64,000 bases of DNA from Candidatus Hydrogenedens sp. (GTDB taxonomy: Bacteria; Hydrogenedentota; Hydrogenedentia; Hydrogenedentales; JAEUWI01). The stretch is from assembly GCA_016125095.1 (NCBI GenBank), contig WGMK01000007.1, forward strand, positions 62,001 to 126,000. Reading direction: 5' to 3'. Shown piece by piece: positions 43,705-53,015 of this stretch. The translations under genes and the position numbers were made by a program. Within the stretch, counting starts at the first letter, position 1; each line of letters opens with the position of its first letter. The notes under the pieces were generated by a model. The model did no database searches, had not been told where the DNA came from, and saw only the letters and a list, made by a program, of their open reading frames with translations.

Positions 43705-46506
43705 TCAGCGACGCTCCATCGATGGCGAATCCTCGAGGGCCGAAGCAAGGCGCGCTTCGTCTTGGGCTGGAATGCGGAGTAGCGCGAACAGGTCGGGATA
43801 AGAATCGGCGTCTTCGGGATCGGTGCCTGCGCGGCGCTCAAGACCGTCATAGACGCCATCCGAATCGGCGTCGAGCGACAAGCGCATGCCGTCTTCACGA
43901 TCGACCACTAGGAAAAGGACTGGGGCTTCTGCTGTGGCGGAGGCCAAAACCCTATCGAGCGAAATGTCACTCTCTCCAAGATCGGAAGTGAAACGGTTAC
44001 CGCCCTCGTAGCGCCAGCTTGCAGCGGCTTCAGGATCCTGCGCGGACTGCGTAATGATCAGCGTGATTTTGGAGGAGCCCTCGGCCAAGGCAACCAGGCG
44101 ATCGACGGATTCGCGCTCCTTGTCGCCGTGGTAAGCACGCTCCAATCCGACGGCGGGATGGCGATCGTAATAACTGGTGGGCAGTTCTAATCCGGGGAAT
44201 CCGGGCGGAATTGGGATGTCCCACTCGCTGCCAGATATAGACAGCACCATCGCGAAAAGGTCTGCCACGTCCTGTACAGAGCTATCATGTTTCATCGTCA
44301 GCAGGCCGAGAAACGCCCCGAGATCGGAGAGAACCCCCGAATGGAAAAGTCCGAATCCGCGCAGGCTCTCGTGCTGGAGCGTGGAGAATCCAGTCTTTTT
44401 CGACACGGAGCGTAGTGACGGTACTTTCAACGCGGTTTGCCGCTCGATGAATTGCTCCGCGATAAGCACACGGTGATGGTTTTCACCGCTGGGTCCAATG
44501 GGTACCTGCTCGAATTGCTCATTGACTTTTTGTTGCGTAATGCTCATGCCCAGGGGCGGGATATGGCACACCAGGCATTCCGGATTGAACAAGGTGAAAC
44601 CCCGAGCGGCATTGCCTTTTGGCAATGGTTCTCCATTCGAGCCGATTTCTCCACCCAAGTCGACACTTTCCGACAGCGAGCCATCGGGATTCAGGTGCGG
44701 ATTGGGCGGGAAGACGATGCTGCCAAGAAAGGCCTTGAGTTCCCGCATTTTATCGTCGGCAAGCATATGCGAGTCGCCGTGCAAGTGCGAGAATGCAGCG
44801 CTGAAGGTCTCGATCCCATCGCGGTCACCACTCCAATGGAACGGCTCATGACCGATGATGCCCTGCAAAGTTTGAGTCGTGCGGGGTCCTTTCATCGGAT
44901 GATACTGCGCGCGCTGGTCGACCGGAATGTGCAGGTCCAAGTTGCGATCTTCTACGCTTTTCATCACGCCGGTGGGGTCGCCGAGGTCCCAGGCGAGACC
45001 ATCTACCCGAGCATCTACGTGACACGAGGCGCAGGCAATATGGCCGAGTCCGGAGGATTCGTGGGTATTGTACAAATGGGGCCGCCCGGCGCGGATGGCC
45101 TCCGGCGTCGGATTGAAGTACGCGACCCGCCCTAGCTCTTTTTCTTCGGTCAGGCTAACGACGCTGATGCTGTTCTCGAATCCATTCAGGACATACAGCC
45201 TGCCGCGTCCCTCGTCCAGTGCCAGGCCAGTCGGTCCGCTGCCCACCTCGATGCGCTCAGCGCCGACTCGTACTCCGTCGCGGTCGATGATGATGATATT
45301 GTCCGAGCCCATACCGGCGATGTAGGCGCGGTCGCCTGCGGCATTCCAGACCGCGGCGCGGGGATCGCCTATCGACTTCTCGCGCTCTGCGGGCGGCAGG
45401 TTGAGATTCGCATAGTCTCCCAGGTGCGCAGCGTTGAGGTCGGCCCGCTTGCGCGGCGTATCGGCACCGGATTGGACGAATGCACCCAGCACCCGCAAAA
45501 AGACGCCATTCAAGTTCGGCTCGAAGCGGATTTCGTTGGTGCCATCCGTACCGACGGCGAGCACCTCGCCGGTGGCGGGATTCACGTCAAGCGCCATGAC
45601 GATGTTCATCAGTCCGCTGGTATAGCGTGTCTCCCCGGTCTTGGTGTCGAAGCGGACAATATCGTGGTCGAGCAGTTTCCAGCCCGGCGGCCGGCCGCTC
45701 GCCGCGGCCCGTTCGCCCGAGACGAAGTCCGTCCAGTCGGCCCCGGTGTCGTCGCGCCAGCGGCCTTCCGAGTCCTGCTTCACGATAAGATCGGTGGGCG
45801 GCGGCGGCGGAAGCTCCGGGTTCATTGGGGGAATGAAACCGTCGGGCGCATTGAAGGGAGGATTCTGTCCCTCGTGCGGACCGTCGGGATTGTTTACCAC
45901 GAGCGGCACAAGCGATTGGAACCGGGGAGCCAAATCGCCGGAGAGAATGGTCGAACCATTGCCCGACAGAAAAGAGGCGATGTAGACCGTCTGCTTGTCG
46001 GGGCTTACGGCCAGGGAGCGCGGCTCGATGCATTGCAGTCGTACGCGCTCCGGCGCCGATTCCGCGTTGCCCGGTTCGAAAGCCATCAGGCTACGGGCCT
46101 GCGAGCAGACAACGTATGCGCGCTCAGGCGTGCCGGCGAAGACAATATCGGTGGGTTCGTCGTCGCAGGCGAGCGTGCGGGTAATCCGGCCTGATGGCAC
46201 GTCAATAATATTAATGGCATCGGAGAGATGCGCCACCACCCAGAGCTCCTCGTCGTTCCGGAATCGGAGGGACACCGGGCCGAGCCCCGTCTTCACGCTG
46301 TAGGCGTGCCGGGGCGGGTCGGTATCCAAAGAGAAGAAATCAACGCGATGCGCGGCGATGTTGGCGGCGGCGAGCAGCCTGCCGTTCGGGCTCAGCGCGA
46401 GGGGGTGTACCGGATTGAGCTCGTAGTTGATGTAGCCCTCGGGCGCTTTGGGGACTTGTTGCACCTGAGCCAGCACGAGGAGCGCGCAAGCCATCAAGCA
46501 GGACAT
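43705..46506 (-). CDS. Secreted YVTN-type propeller fused to a di-haem cytochrome c
   Basis: 933 residues. Signal peptide MSCLMACALLVLAQVQQVPKA. Residues about 30-470 are a beta-propeller like surface-layer or YVTN proteins (ALSPNGRLLAAANIAAHRVDFF, GPTGLALDEGRGRLYVLNGFE). Then two haem-binding motifs: CASCH (about 492-496) and CLVCH (about 644-648), in a MauG/CcpA-type di-haem arrangement. The end has a calcium-binding loop LDADSDGVYDG. GGGAG lies 9 bases before the ATG; a longer frame back to 46566 lies in the promoter region. A periplasmic or surface electron-transfer or peroxidase role is inferred. Confidence 0.8.
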   Translation of the reverse strand: MSCLMACALLVLAQVQQVPKAPEGYINYELNPVHPLALSPNGRLLAAANIAAHRVDFFSLDTDPPRHAYSVKTGLGPVSLRFRNDEELWVVAHLSDAINIIDVPSGRITRTLACDDEPTDIVFAGTPERAYVVCSQARSLMAFEPGNAESAPERVRLQCIEPRSLAVSPDKQTVYIASFLSGNGSTILSGDLAPRFQSLVPLVVNNPDGPHEGQNPPFNAPDGFIPPMNPELPPPPPTDLIVKQDSEGRWRDDTGADWTDFVSGERAAASGRPPGWKLLDHDIVRFDTKTGETRYTSGLMNIVMALDVNPATGEVLAVGTDGTNEIRFEPNLNGVFLRVLGAFVQSGADTPRKRADLNAAHLGDYANLNLPPAEREKSIGDPRAAVWNAAGDRAYIAGMGSDNIIIIDRDGVRVGAERIEVGSGPTGLALDEGRGRLYVLNGFENSISVVSLTEEKELGRVAYFNPTPEAIRAGRPHLYNTHESSGLGHIACASCHVDARVDGLAWDLGDPTGVMKSVEDRNLDLHIPVDQRAQYHPMKGPRTTQTLQGIIGHEPFHWSGDRDGIETFSAAFSHLHGDSHMLADDKMRELKAFLGSIVFPPNPHLNPDGSLSESVDLGGEIGSNGEPLPKGNAARGFTLFNPECLVCHIPPLGMSITQQKVNEQFEQVPIGPSGENHHRVLIAEQFIERQTALKVPSLRSVSKKTGFSTLQHESLRGFGLFHSGVLSDLGAFLGLLTMKHDSSVQDVADLFAMVLSISGSEWDIPIPPGFPGLELPTSYYDRHPAVGLERAYHGDKERESVDRLVALAEGSSKITLIITQSAQDPEAAASWRYEGGNRFTSDLGESDISLDRVLASATAEAPVLFLVVDREDGMRLSLDADSDGVYDGLERRAGTDPEDADSYPDLFALLRIPAQDEARLASALEDSPSMERR

Positions 46507-46597
46507 GACTACTGACTCCCGTCGTGTTACCCCAAGGTTCGCGGTGCGTAGAATCTGCGGAAGCACCGGCCGCAGCGCGATTTACTACACAGCCTGA

Positions 46598-46627
46598 AGT
46601 CTAAGATTGATTACAAAGTCATGTCAA
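46598..46627 (-). promoter_or_regulatory. Putative promoter of the propeller/cytochrome gene
   Basis: On the minus strand: TTGACA, 18 bases, TAGACT. It gives a leader of about 85 bases. Confidence 0.5.
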
Positions 46628-46653
46628 GGTGTGTGCGCGGAACGCGGCGCAAT

Positions 46654-47787
46654 TTACACGGAGAATGCGCGAACCGCGGCGATGACGCGGTCTTGAGCGG
46701 AATCGTCGAGCGAGGTGTAGAACGGAAGCCGCAGCAGCCGGTTGAAGGAAGATTCGGTAACGGGGAGTGACCGTCCTTCTCCGGTGAAACGCCGGCCCAT
46801 GTCGGAGAGGTGGAGCGGCTGGTAATGTGTAACGGCATAGATACCCTGCGACCGCAAATGCGTCTCCACGGCGAGGCGAGCATCGGGACTTGGAAACAAG
46901 AGGTGAAACAAGTGAAAGGCTGGTACCGCGGACTCGGGCACAAAGGGGAGTTGTACCTCGTGCGAGCGGGCCCAGTCACCGAGCTCCGTGCGGTAGCGAT
47001 TCCAGACGTGCCGGCGTCTCTCCTGAATCAGGGCATGCGCCTCGAGCTGTCCGAAAAGAAACGCCGCAAGCATTTCGGAGGGCAGATAGCTCGATCCGAA
47101 GTCGACCCAGGTGTACTTGCGCACTTCGCCGCGCATGAATTGCAGCCGGTTGGTGCCCTTTTCACGGATGATTTCCGCCCGTTCAATCAAGGCAGGATCA
47201 TTGATGAGCAGCGCGCCGCCCTCGCCGCAGGAAAAATTCTTGGTTTCGTGGAAGCTCAGCGAGGCCAGCGAGCCGAACGAGCCCAGCGGTCTGCCGTCAT
47301 GCCTTCCGAATAGACCGTGCGCGTTGTCTTCCACCATGGGAATACCGTGCCGGGTGGAGATCGCATGGAGAGCATCCATGTCGCAGGGAATGCCCGCGTA
47401 GTGCATCGCCACAATGAGCCGCGTGCGGGGCGTTATGCAGGCCTCGACATCGGCCGCATCGAGGTTGAGGGTGTCGGGGAGGATATCGGCGAACACGGGG
47501 ACGCATCCGCGCAGGGCGAAGGCATTGGCGGTCGACGGGAACGTGAAGGACGGAACAATCACCTCGTCACCGGGCTCCAGGTTCAGGAGCAGCGCCATCA
47601 TCTCGAGCGCGTCGGTGCAGGAGGTGGTCAGCAGCGCGCGCGGCACGTCCAGGCAGTCTTGCAAAAGCTTTTCACAGCGTTCTGTAAATGGCCCCCCGCC
47701 CATGACGAAGCCGCTCTCGACCGCCTGGCGGACATAGTCCATTTCGCGGCCCAGCGGCACGACGCGGTTTAGCGGTATGTCGATCAT
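46654..47787 (-). CDS. DegT/DnrJ/EryC1 sugar aminotransferase, WecE-like
   Basis: 377 residues. PLP-dependent transaminase that makes 4-amino-4,6-dideoxy-sugar nucleotides. The order is PLNRVVPLGREMDYVRQA, GGGPFTERCE, TTSCTDALEMMALLL, DEVIVPSFTFPSTANAFAL, EDNAHGLFG and the cofactor lysine in SFHETKNFSCGEGGAL; the C-terminal HYQPLHLS matches the WecE/RffA group. It lies 137 bases downstream of the radical SAM gene on the same strand. It points to a surface polysaccharide (O-antigen or ECA-like) made here. Confidence 0.88.
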   Translation of the reverse strand: MIDIPLNRVVPLGREMDYVRQAVESGFVMGGGPFTERCEKLLQDCLDVPRALLTTSCTDALEMMALLLNLEPGDEVIVPSFTFPSTANAFALRGCVPVFADILPDTLNLDAADVEACITPRTRLIVAMHYAGIPCDMDALHAISTRHGIPMVEDNAHGLFGRHDGRPLGSFGSLASLSFHETKNFSCGEGGALLINDPALIERAEIIREKGTNRLQFMRGEVRKYTWVDFGSSYLPSEMLAAFLFGQLEAHALIQERRRHVWNRYRTELGDWARSHEVQLPFVPESAVPAFHLFHLLFPSPDARLAVETHLRSQGIYAVTHYQPLHLSDMGRRFTGEGRSLPVTESSFNRLLRLPFYTSLDDSAQDRVIAAVRAFSV

Positions 47788-47924
47788 GCGTGGATTCCGG
47801 GGGATGCTGCCGATTGCGAAAGGGAGCCGCAGCCGAGAAACGGCATACTTGTGCCGGAGCTTTTCTGTTGCGTGTCGCCCTTCCCGCGCGGATGATAACC
47901 GGGCGGGGCAACTGAATCAAAGAA

Positions 47925-49442
47925 TCAGGCGGCCTCGGAGCGTTCTCGCTCCTTGGCGGGCTCTTTGGCATCCGGCGGGGTATAGGGCCGGCCGATGTGC
48001 TGCAACGTCTGGCGCTTGCGAAGCAGGGGATTCAGGCACATGGTCTTCACGTGGAACAGAAACTGCAGCAGCGACACATGCTCCACCCGCAGCGCGTAAT
48101 AGATGAAGTGCGTCAGGAAGATAACGTCGAAGACCAGCGGCAATTTGAACTGGGTCAGCCAAAGCAGCGGCTTTTCCAGTGCGGGAAAAACCATCATGTA
48201 GAAATACACCTTCTTCAGGTTCACCAGGCGCTGACGGTCCGGCAAGTCCAGGTACATGTCGTGGTGCAGGGTCGCCTTGAACTCGCGGTCCTGCGGCAAA
48301 TGAGACTGCACATCCTCCTGCGCGGTTAAGCGTAGGCCGGGATAAGGCTGGAAGAAGGTGGTCCAGAGATAGAACGGTTTGGCCTGCCGGTAGAAGGCGA
48401 GGCGGTCCACATGGTCCTGCACCGTATCGCCCGGCATACCGAAGAACGCGCTGGAGGCGTAGTTGATACCGTACTTCCGCATCCAGCCGGTCACCTCGAG
48501 AATGTGCGCGTTGCTAACGGGCTTGTTCATCACGCCCTTGCGCTGCTCTTCGCTGCCCGATTCGATGGCGACGGCCATCATGTAAGCGCCGCATTCGGCG
48601 AGCAGCTTCACATCGGCTTCCTGTATCGCGCCGAAGCGGAAGTTGCCGAAGAAGGGGAGTCCGATTTGTTCCTTGTAGAGCGGCAGGAATTCGCGCAGCC
48701 AGTCGTTCTTGATCCACAGCACCTCATCGACGAAGAAGACCATGTCGACCTTGCCGGGCTGCTTGCTGATGACGTCCTTGATTTCATCGACCGCCGTCTG
48801 CGGGCTCCGCTTGCGGAAGTAGCGCTTGGGTCCGCCGTAGTGGTCGGTGAGCACTGGGTTGCTGCAGAAAGAGCAGCGGAATGGACAGCCCCGCCCGGTG
48901 AGGATGCGCACATAGCGGCTGTGCCGGAAGAAGAAGTGCTTGTTGTACATGGCGCGATCGATATACGGCATCGCGTCCATGTCCACCATTTCCTCGCGCA
49001 TGGGATTGCGGATTATCTCGCCGCCGGGCTGCTTGATCCAGAACCCGCGGATCGAAGTGTAATCTTCACCGGCATCCAGGGCGTTGCAGAGCTCGAGAAG
49101 GGCGTGCTCGCCCTCGCCGGTGCAGATGATGTCCACGCCCGGCTTGGCAATCGATTCCTCGGGGGCCAGCATCACGTGCACGTTGCCGAATACGGTAACG
49201 ACATCGAGGTCGGCCTTGATGCGCTGGGCCACTTGAACCGCCCAGGGCATGCTGGGCGATAGGATGGAGAAGGCGACCACATCGGGGCGGAAGGCCTTCA
49301 ATTCGTCATTGAAGCGTTCGGCGGACGCGGAGTCGTCGATGAAAATTTCCACATCGTGCCCGGCCTGTTTGAGCACGGCCGACATGCACATGAAACCCAT
49401 GTACTCGACCATGACATCCTGGCAAAAGGCGACGCGTGCCAT
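47925..49442 (-). CDS. B12-binding-domain radical SAM enzyme
   Basis: 505 residues. The N-terminal 140 residues are a cobalamin-binding-type domain (PDVVAFSILSPSMPWAVQVAQRI, GVDIICTGEGEHALLEL), then the radical SAM motif GRGCPFRCSFCSNPV (CxxxCxxC), VDMVFFVDEVLWI and AIESGSEEQRKGVMNK. The C-terminal ~130 residues are helical and contain a hydrophobic patch. These enzymes are methyltransferases or oxidoreductases in lipid, antibiotic or hopanoid-type modification. A consensus promoter lies upstream. The substrate is not known; the WecE-like gene follows. Confidence 0.86.
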   Translation of the reverse strand: MARVAFCQDVMVEYMGFMCMSAVLKQAGHDVEIFIDDSASAERFNDELKAFRPDVVAFSILSPSMPWAVQVAQRIKADLDVVTVFGNVHVMLAPEESIAKPGVDIICTGEGEHALLELCNALDAGEDYTSIRGFWIKQPGGEIIRNPMREEMVDMDAMPYIDRAMYNKHFFFRHSRYVRILTGRGCPFRCSFCSNPVLTDHYGGPKRYFRKRSPQTAVDEIKDVISKQPGKVDMVFFVDEVLWIKNDWLREFLPLYKEQIGLPFFGNFRFGAIQEADVKLLAECGAYMMAVAIESGSEEQRKGVMNKPVSNAHILEVTGWMRKYGINYASSAFFGMPGDTVQDHVDRLAFYRQAKPFYLWTTFFQPYPGLRLTAQEDVQSHLPQDREFKATLHHDMYLDLPDRQRLVNLKKVYFYMMVFPALEKPLLWLTQFKLPLVFDVIFLTHFIYYALRVEHVSLLQFLFHVKTMCLNPLLRKRQTLQHIGRPYTPPDAKEPAKERERSEAA

Positions 49443-49472
49443 ACCTGCTCCTACTGCCCCGTAAGTCCTTAT

Positions 49473-49501
49473 CTTATAACATGGATCGCGGGCTCAGTCA
49501 A
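49473..49501 (-). promoter_or_regulatory. Promoter of the radical SAM gene
   Basis: On the minus strand: TTGACT, 17 bases, TATAAG, 31 bases before the ATG at 49442. Confidence 0.7.
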
Positions 49502-49534
49502 AGGCGGAACTCGGCGAGGCATCGAGTTTAGTCG

Positions 49535-51664
49535 CTATTTCTCCATGAACTGGATGGATTCAATGACCACGACGGCGGGCTCCGTCAGCGGGGGCTCGAA
49601 CCAGACCTCGAATTGAAGGCCGGTCACGGTGCCGCGCCAGTTGGAATCGCCCATAAGATAGGCCTCATTGCGCGTGGGATCCCGCCAGGCATTGTACATC
49701 CGTTCGAAACGCAGCGTGCGGTAGAAGGGATGGGCAGCGGCTTCGTCGAGCGGCATTTCTGGCGAGGACCACCGCACGATGAATTGCGGTGGAGGCGGCG
49801 TCGCGCCGCCCGGATGCAGCGCTTCGCTGTGGGCGTCGAGGTACACGGTCAGGAAATCTTCTGCATGCAGCGGCACGCAACCCGCCGCGAGCACTGGACC
49901 GTTGCCGGAGACTTCGATACGGAGCCCCTCCGGCCCTGGCTTCGCGGGAAGAACAGAATTCCAATCGTGCTCATGGGCGCGCCCCTGAGAAAAGTCCCAG
50001 GCACGAAACACCTCAAGCGGCTCGCCCGGCAAGGGGTGGATAGGCCGCGCCAGATATTTCCAGAAGAGCGTGTCTTGGTTTGCCCGCAATTGCTGGCTTA
50101 CTTCCTGGGTGAATCCCTTCGGTAGTTGACGCAGGCGCGCGGGGTCCGGCGGGGACGACTTGGCGCCCCAGGTGACCGCTCGATACGCGATGCCTGCCGA
50201 GGCGATGGCGCCAATACAGAGAATTATGGCAAGCGAGGTTCGGAGCCACTTCCGATTGGGCGTATTCGTGCTCCAGAGGGCATGGGAGATCAGCAGCAGG
50301 AGGACGAGGAGTCCGATGCCGGCAACATTGTGACCGACGTCGTTCACATAGCCGAACTGATACCAGGGGGAAATTAGCAACATGAGCAAGCCAAGCGCGC
50401 CCAGCTGTTTCAATTGCGGCGAGACGTGCCGCACCAGGGGCCACGCCAGCAGGAAATAGAGCCCGAATTCGAACAGAAACTGCACCAGCAGGTGGGGCAG
50501 CAGCGCCCCGGCGGTCGTACCGGAAAGCAGCCACGCCCCGGGCCATTCGGCCTCTGAAGTGGCGAGATACAGCAGGGTCAAACCGAGCGCCAGCACGCCT
50601 GCAACCGCATTGGAAAAGGAGAAGGCCCGAAGGAGGCCGCCGCGAAGCAGGTGCAGTGCCGCAATCGGCGTGATTGCCATCGCTGCGAGCACCGAACTGG
50701 GAACCATAAGCGCGTAAAGAAAGCCGGTGCGCCGGTTGTCGTTCGGCCGGAGCCAGTCGCTCAGGATCAGCATGACGCCCAGCCAGGCGGGCACCAGGTG
50801 GTGGACGCCGAACTCGATGCGGGTAAGTATTCCGGCGAACCAGACCACCTTGCCTGCGTACGCCGGATAGGCTTGCGCCAGGGCGAAGGACCAGTAGTCG
50901 AGGTCTCCCCAAAACGCGTGCTGCGCGATGGTAAGCGGCGATGCGACTAGGCCCGGCGGACCCAATTGGAGGTAGGCCACGGCCATGGATGCGGCCGCAG
51001 CCAAGACATCCAGCCCGCCGAAGAAAAGGAAGAGTAGACTGCCGGTCAGGACAGGGGCAGGGGTCAGCCGAAGAAACCATGCAACGAGCAAGAAAACACC
51101 ACCGATGGTCCACGCATAGAGGGCGTACCAGGCGGCATTCCAGCCCAGCACTTTTCCCACGGCTGCTGCGGGCAGGTAATAGCCGAAGTAATAGGGCAGG
51201 GGCTGCGGCGGCCGGTCGGCCACGGTTTCCTCGTAGGCGAGCGGCCACTGGGCATGGATGAGGTCGTTTAGAAATACAGGGTTCCGCTGTTGCTCTTCGT
51301 GCTGATAGGTAAATCCGCCGATACCGGTAGCCGTCACGCAGGCGGCCGCCAGGAGGAAGATCGCCGCGGTTACGCCCGGTGCGACGAGGCGCTCTTTCGA
51401 GCGCTCGTCGTCTGGCTGCGGTGCATAGAATCCGCCTCGGGATTTCCACAGCGCTATGCCCACACAGATTGCCACGGGTAACGCGATGTAGAGGCGTAGC
51501 CAGCCGAAGAGAAACAAGAATTCCGGCAGCGCGAGATAGGCGAGCGATAGGTTCTCGAGCCACGCGGAGGGCAGCAGCATATTTCGGCGTGTGTCAGAAC
51601 GTCCGTCGTCACTCGCCGCTGCCGTCGGTGGCCCGAACAAGAATAGCGATACCGAATCCTTCAC
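49535..51664 (-). CDS. Large polytopic membrane protein with soluble C-terminal domain
   Basis: 709 residues by the longest frame. About 12 hydrophobic spans cover residues 30-490, and the C-terminal ~220 residues are a soluble beta-rich domain (PVLAAGCVPLHAEDFLTVYLD, TGLQFEVWFEPPLTEPAVVVIES). The loop PLPYYFGYYLPAAAVGK is a counterpart of YYGMPYHYLYGALG in the protein at 29558, so the two share a plan but are not close. The start is uncertain: GTG at 51664 and ATG at 51580 both lack a ribosome binding site. A GT-C-like glycosyltransferase is possible; I cannot prove it. Confidence 0.62.
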   Translation of the reverse strand: MKDSVSLFLFGPPTAAASDDGRSDTRRNMLLPSAWLENLSLAYLALPEFLFLFGWLRLYIALPVAICVGIALWKSRGGFYAPQPDDERSKERLVAPGVTAAIFLLAAACVTATGIGGFTYQHEEQQRNPVFLNDLIHAQWPLAYEETVADRPPQPLPYYFGYYLPAAAVGKVLGWNAAWYALYAWTIGGVFLLVAWFLRLTPAPVLTGSLLFLFFGGLDVLAAAASMAVAYLQLGPPGLVASPLTIAQHAFWGDLDYWSFALAQAYPAYAGKVVWFAGILTRIEFGVHHLVPAWLGVMLILSDWLRPNDNRRTGFLYALMVPSSVLAAMAITPIAALHLLRGGLLRAFSFSNAVAGVLALGLTLLYLATSEAEWPGAWLLSGTTAGALLPHLLVQFLFEFGLYFLLAWPLVRHVSPQLKQLGALGLLMLLISPWYQFGYVNDVGHNVAGIGLLVLLLLISHALWSTNTPNRKWLRTSLAIILCIGAIASAGIAYRAVTWGAKSSPPDPARLRQLPKGFTQEVSQQLRANQDTLFWKYLARPIHPLPGEPLEVFRAWDFSQGRAHEHDWNSVLPAKPGPEGLRIEVSGNGPVLAAGCVPLHAEDFLTVYLDAHSEALHPGGATPPPPQFIVRWSSPEMPLDEAAAHPFYRTLRFERMYNAWRDPTRNEAYLMGDSNWRGTVTGLQFEVWFEPPLTEPAVVVIESIQFMEK

Positions 51665-51722
51665 CAGCGGCGGGTCTCGATTCGACCGAACGACACCTTA
51701 AAGCATGTCGAGGAAGCCCGGC

Positions 51723-53015
51723 TCATGGCGTCCACCAGGCATTGAGTTCTGCCGTCAATTCTTCGGTCTTGTCCGGGGATTCCGCCGCGATATCGTGCTC
51801 TTCCCATGGGTCGGCCGCGAGGTTGAAGACCTCGGTCTGGCCCTCGACGCGCCCGGTAGGTGCGATTATCTTGTCGTTGCCGCGTACCATCCAGCGCCAC
51901 TGCAGCGTGGCGCCCGGTTCCTGGGGCGACGCCATGTCGTGCTCGAAGATGGCGCCGTATACGGCCGGGCGGGCATCGACTGCCTGAAGGTCGAGCAGAT
52001 CCAGTCCGGGTAATTCAGCGGGAACCTCCAGCCCTGCCGCGCGCAGGATGGTGGGAGCGATATCGATGCTGCTCACCGGCGTGTCGACCACCTTGTGCTC
52101 CGTGTGGCCGGGCCATTGCACGAGGAAGGGTGTTCGTATGCCGCCTTCATAAGGCGAGCCCTTGCCACGGGGAGCGCCTTGCGAGGGCCGGGCCGCCGGC
52201 GGGCGATTGGGCGTGGGCTGTATCCAGCCGTTGTCGGCAAGGAATACATACATCGTGCGATCGCTCAGGCCACGTTTCTCAATATGACTCACGAGTTGTC
52301 CGACGGTCTCGTCGAACCATTCGCACATGGCGTAATACTTCGCGAGCTCCTCGGGGCGTCCCGCGGCTTCGTATTTCTTGAGCAGCCGATCCGGGGGATT
52401 GTGGGGTTCATGGGGGAGGAAGGGCGCGTACCAGATGAAAAAAGGCTTGGCGCCGGCCTCGTCAATAAAATCGAAGACCGGCTGCATGGTTTCGCGACCA
52501 ATGAGCAGGCCCGCATCGCCGTGGCGTCCGCCGCGCTCGGGGTCGCCGTGGGTCATGCCGGCCGTGAAGCCACCGCACATGCAGGGGCCTTCCCACCACT
52601 TGCCCGACTGGTGGCTGACGTAACCTTTTTTCTCGCCCAGCAATTCGGCGACGCGCGGCAGGGTTTCGAACTTCGTGCGCCAGGGCAGGTCCAGCGCGGC
52701 GCGTTTGGGCCGAGGTCCTTTGGGATCGTTGCCGGTGATGCCATGTTGGTGGGGGTAGAGCCCCGTGGCCATCGTGGCCAGGCTCGGTCGGCACAGACTG
52801 GTGACCACATAGCCGTGCGAGTAGACGATACCCTCCGCCGCGAGCGCGTCGAGGTGCGGTGTCTGTATGGCTTCGTGCCCCATGAAGCCGTAGTCGTTCC
52901 ACGCCTGGTCGTCGCCAATGAGCAACACGATATTCGGCGGCGGCTCCTCGCTCCAACTTGAGAGTGCCGCGATACAGGCCGCAAACGTCATCATGTATTT
53001 ACAGGCAGAAGCCAT
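51723..53015 (-). CDS. Secreted sulfatase (alkaline phosphatase superfamily)
   Basis: 430 residues. Signal peptide near residues 5-22. The metal-binding NIVLLIGDDQAWNDYG and the nucleophile region SLCRPSLATMATGLYPHQHG are clear. The formylglycine motif reads C-R-P-S-L, where the canonical form is C/S-x-P-x-R, so the arginine at +4 is leucine. The later blocks VSHQSGKWW, FFIWYAPFLPHEPH and VFLADNGW are normal. GGGGAGGGAGACG precedes the ATG. The start overlaps the end of the cohesin/dockerin-like gene by 17 bases, so it is translationally coupled to it. It desulfates a glycan or phosphonate-like ester by family knowledge. Confidence 0.85.
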   Translation of the reverse strand: MASACKYMMTFAACIAALSSWSEEPPPNIVLLIGDDQAWNDYGFMGHEAIQTPHLDALAAEGIVYSHGYVVTSLCRPSLATMATGLYPHQHGITGNDPKGPRPKRAALDLPWRTKFETLPRVAELLGEKKGYVSHQSGKWWEGPCMCGGFTAGMTHGDPERGGRHGDAGLLIGRETMQPVFDFIDEAGAKPFFIWYAPFLPHEPHNPPDRLLKKYEAAGRPEELAKYYAMCEWFDETVGQLVSHIEKRGLSDRTMYVFLADNGWIQPTPNRPPAARPSQGAPRGKGSPYEGGIRTPFLVQWPGHTEHKVVDTPVSSIDIAPTILRAAGLEVPAELPGLDLLDLQAVDARPAVYGAIFEHDMASPQEPGATLQWRWMVRGNDKIIAPTGRVEGQTEVFNLAADPWEEHDIAAESPDKTEELTAELNAWWTP

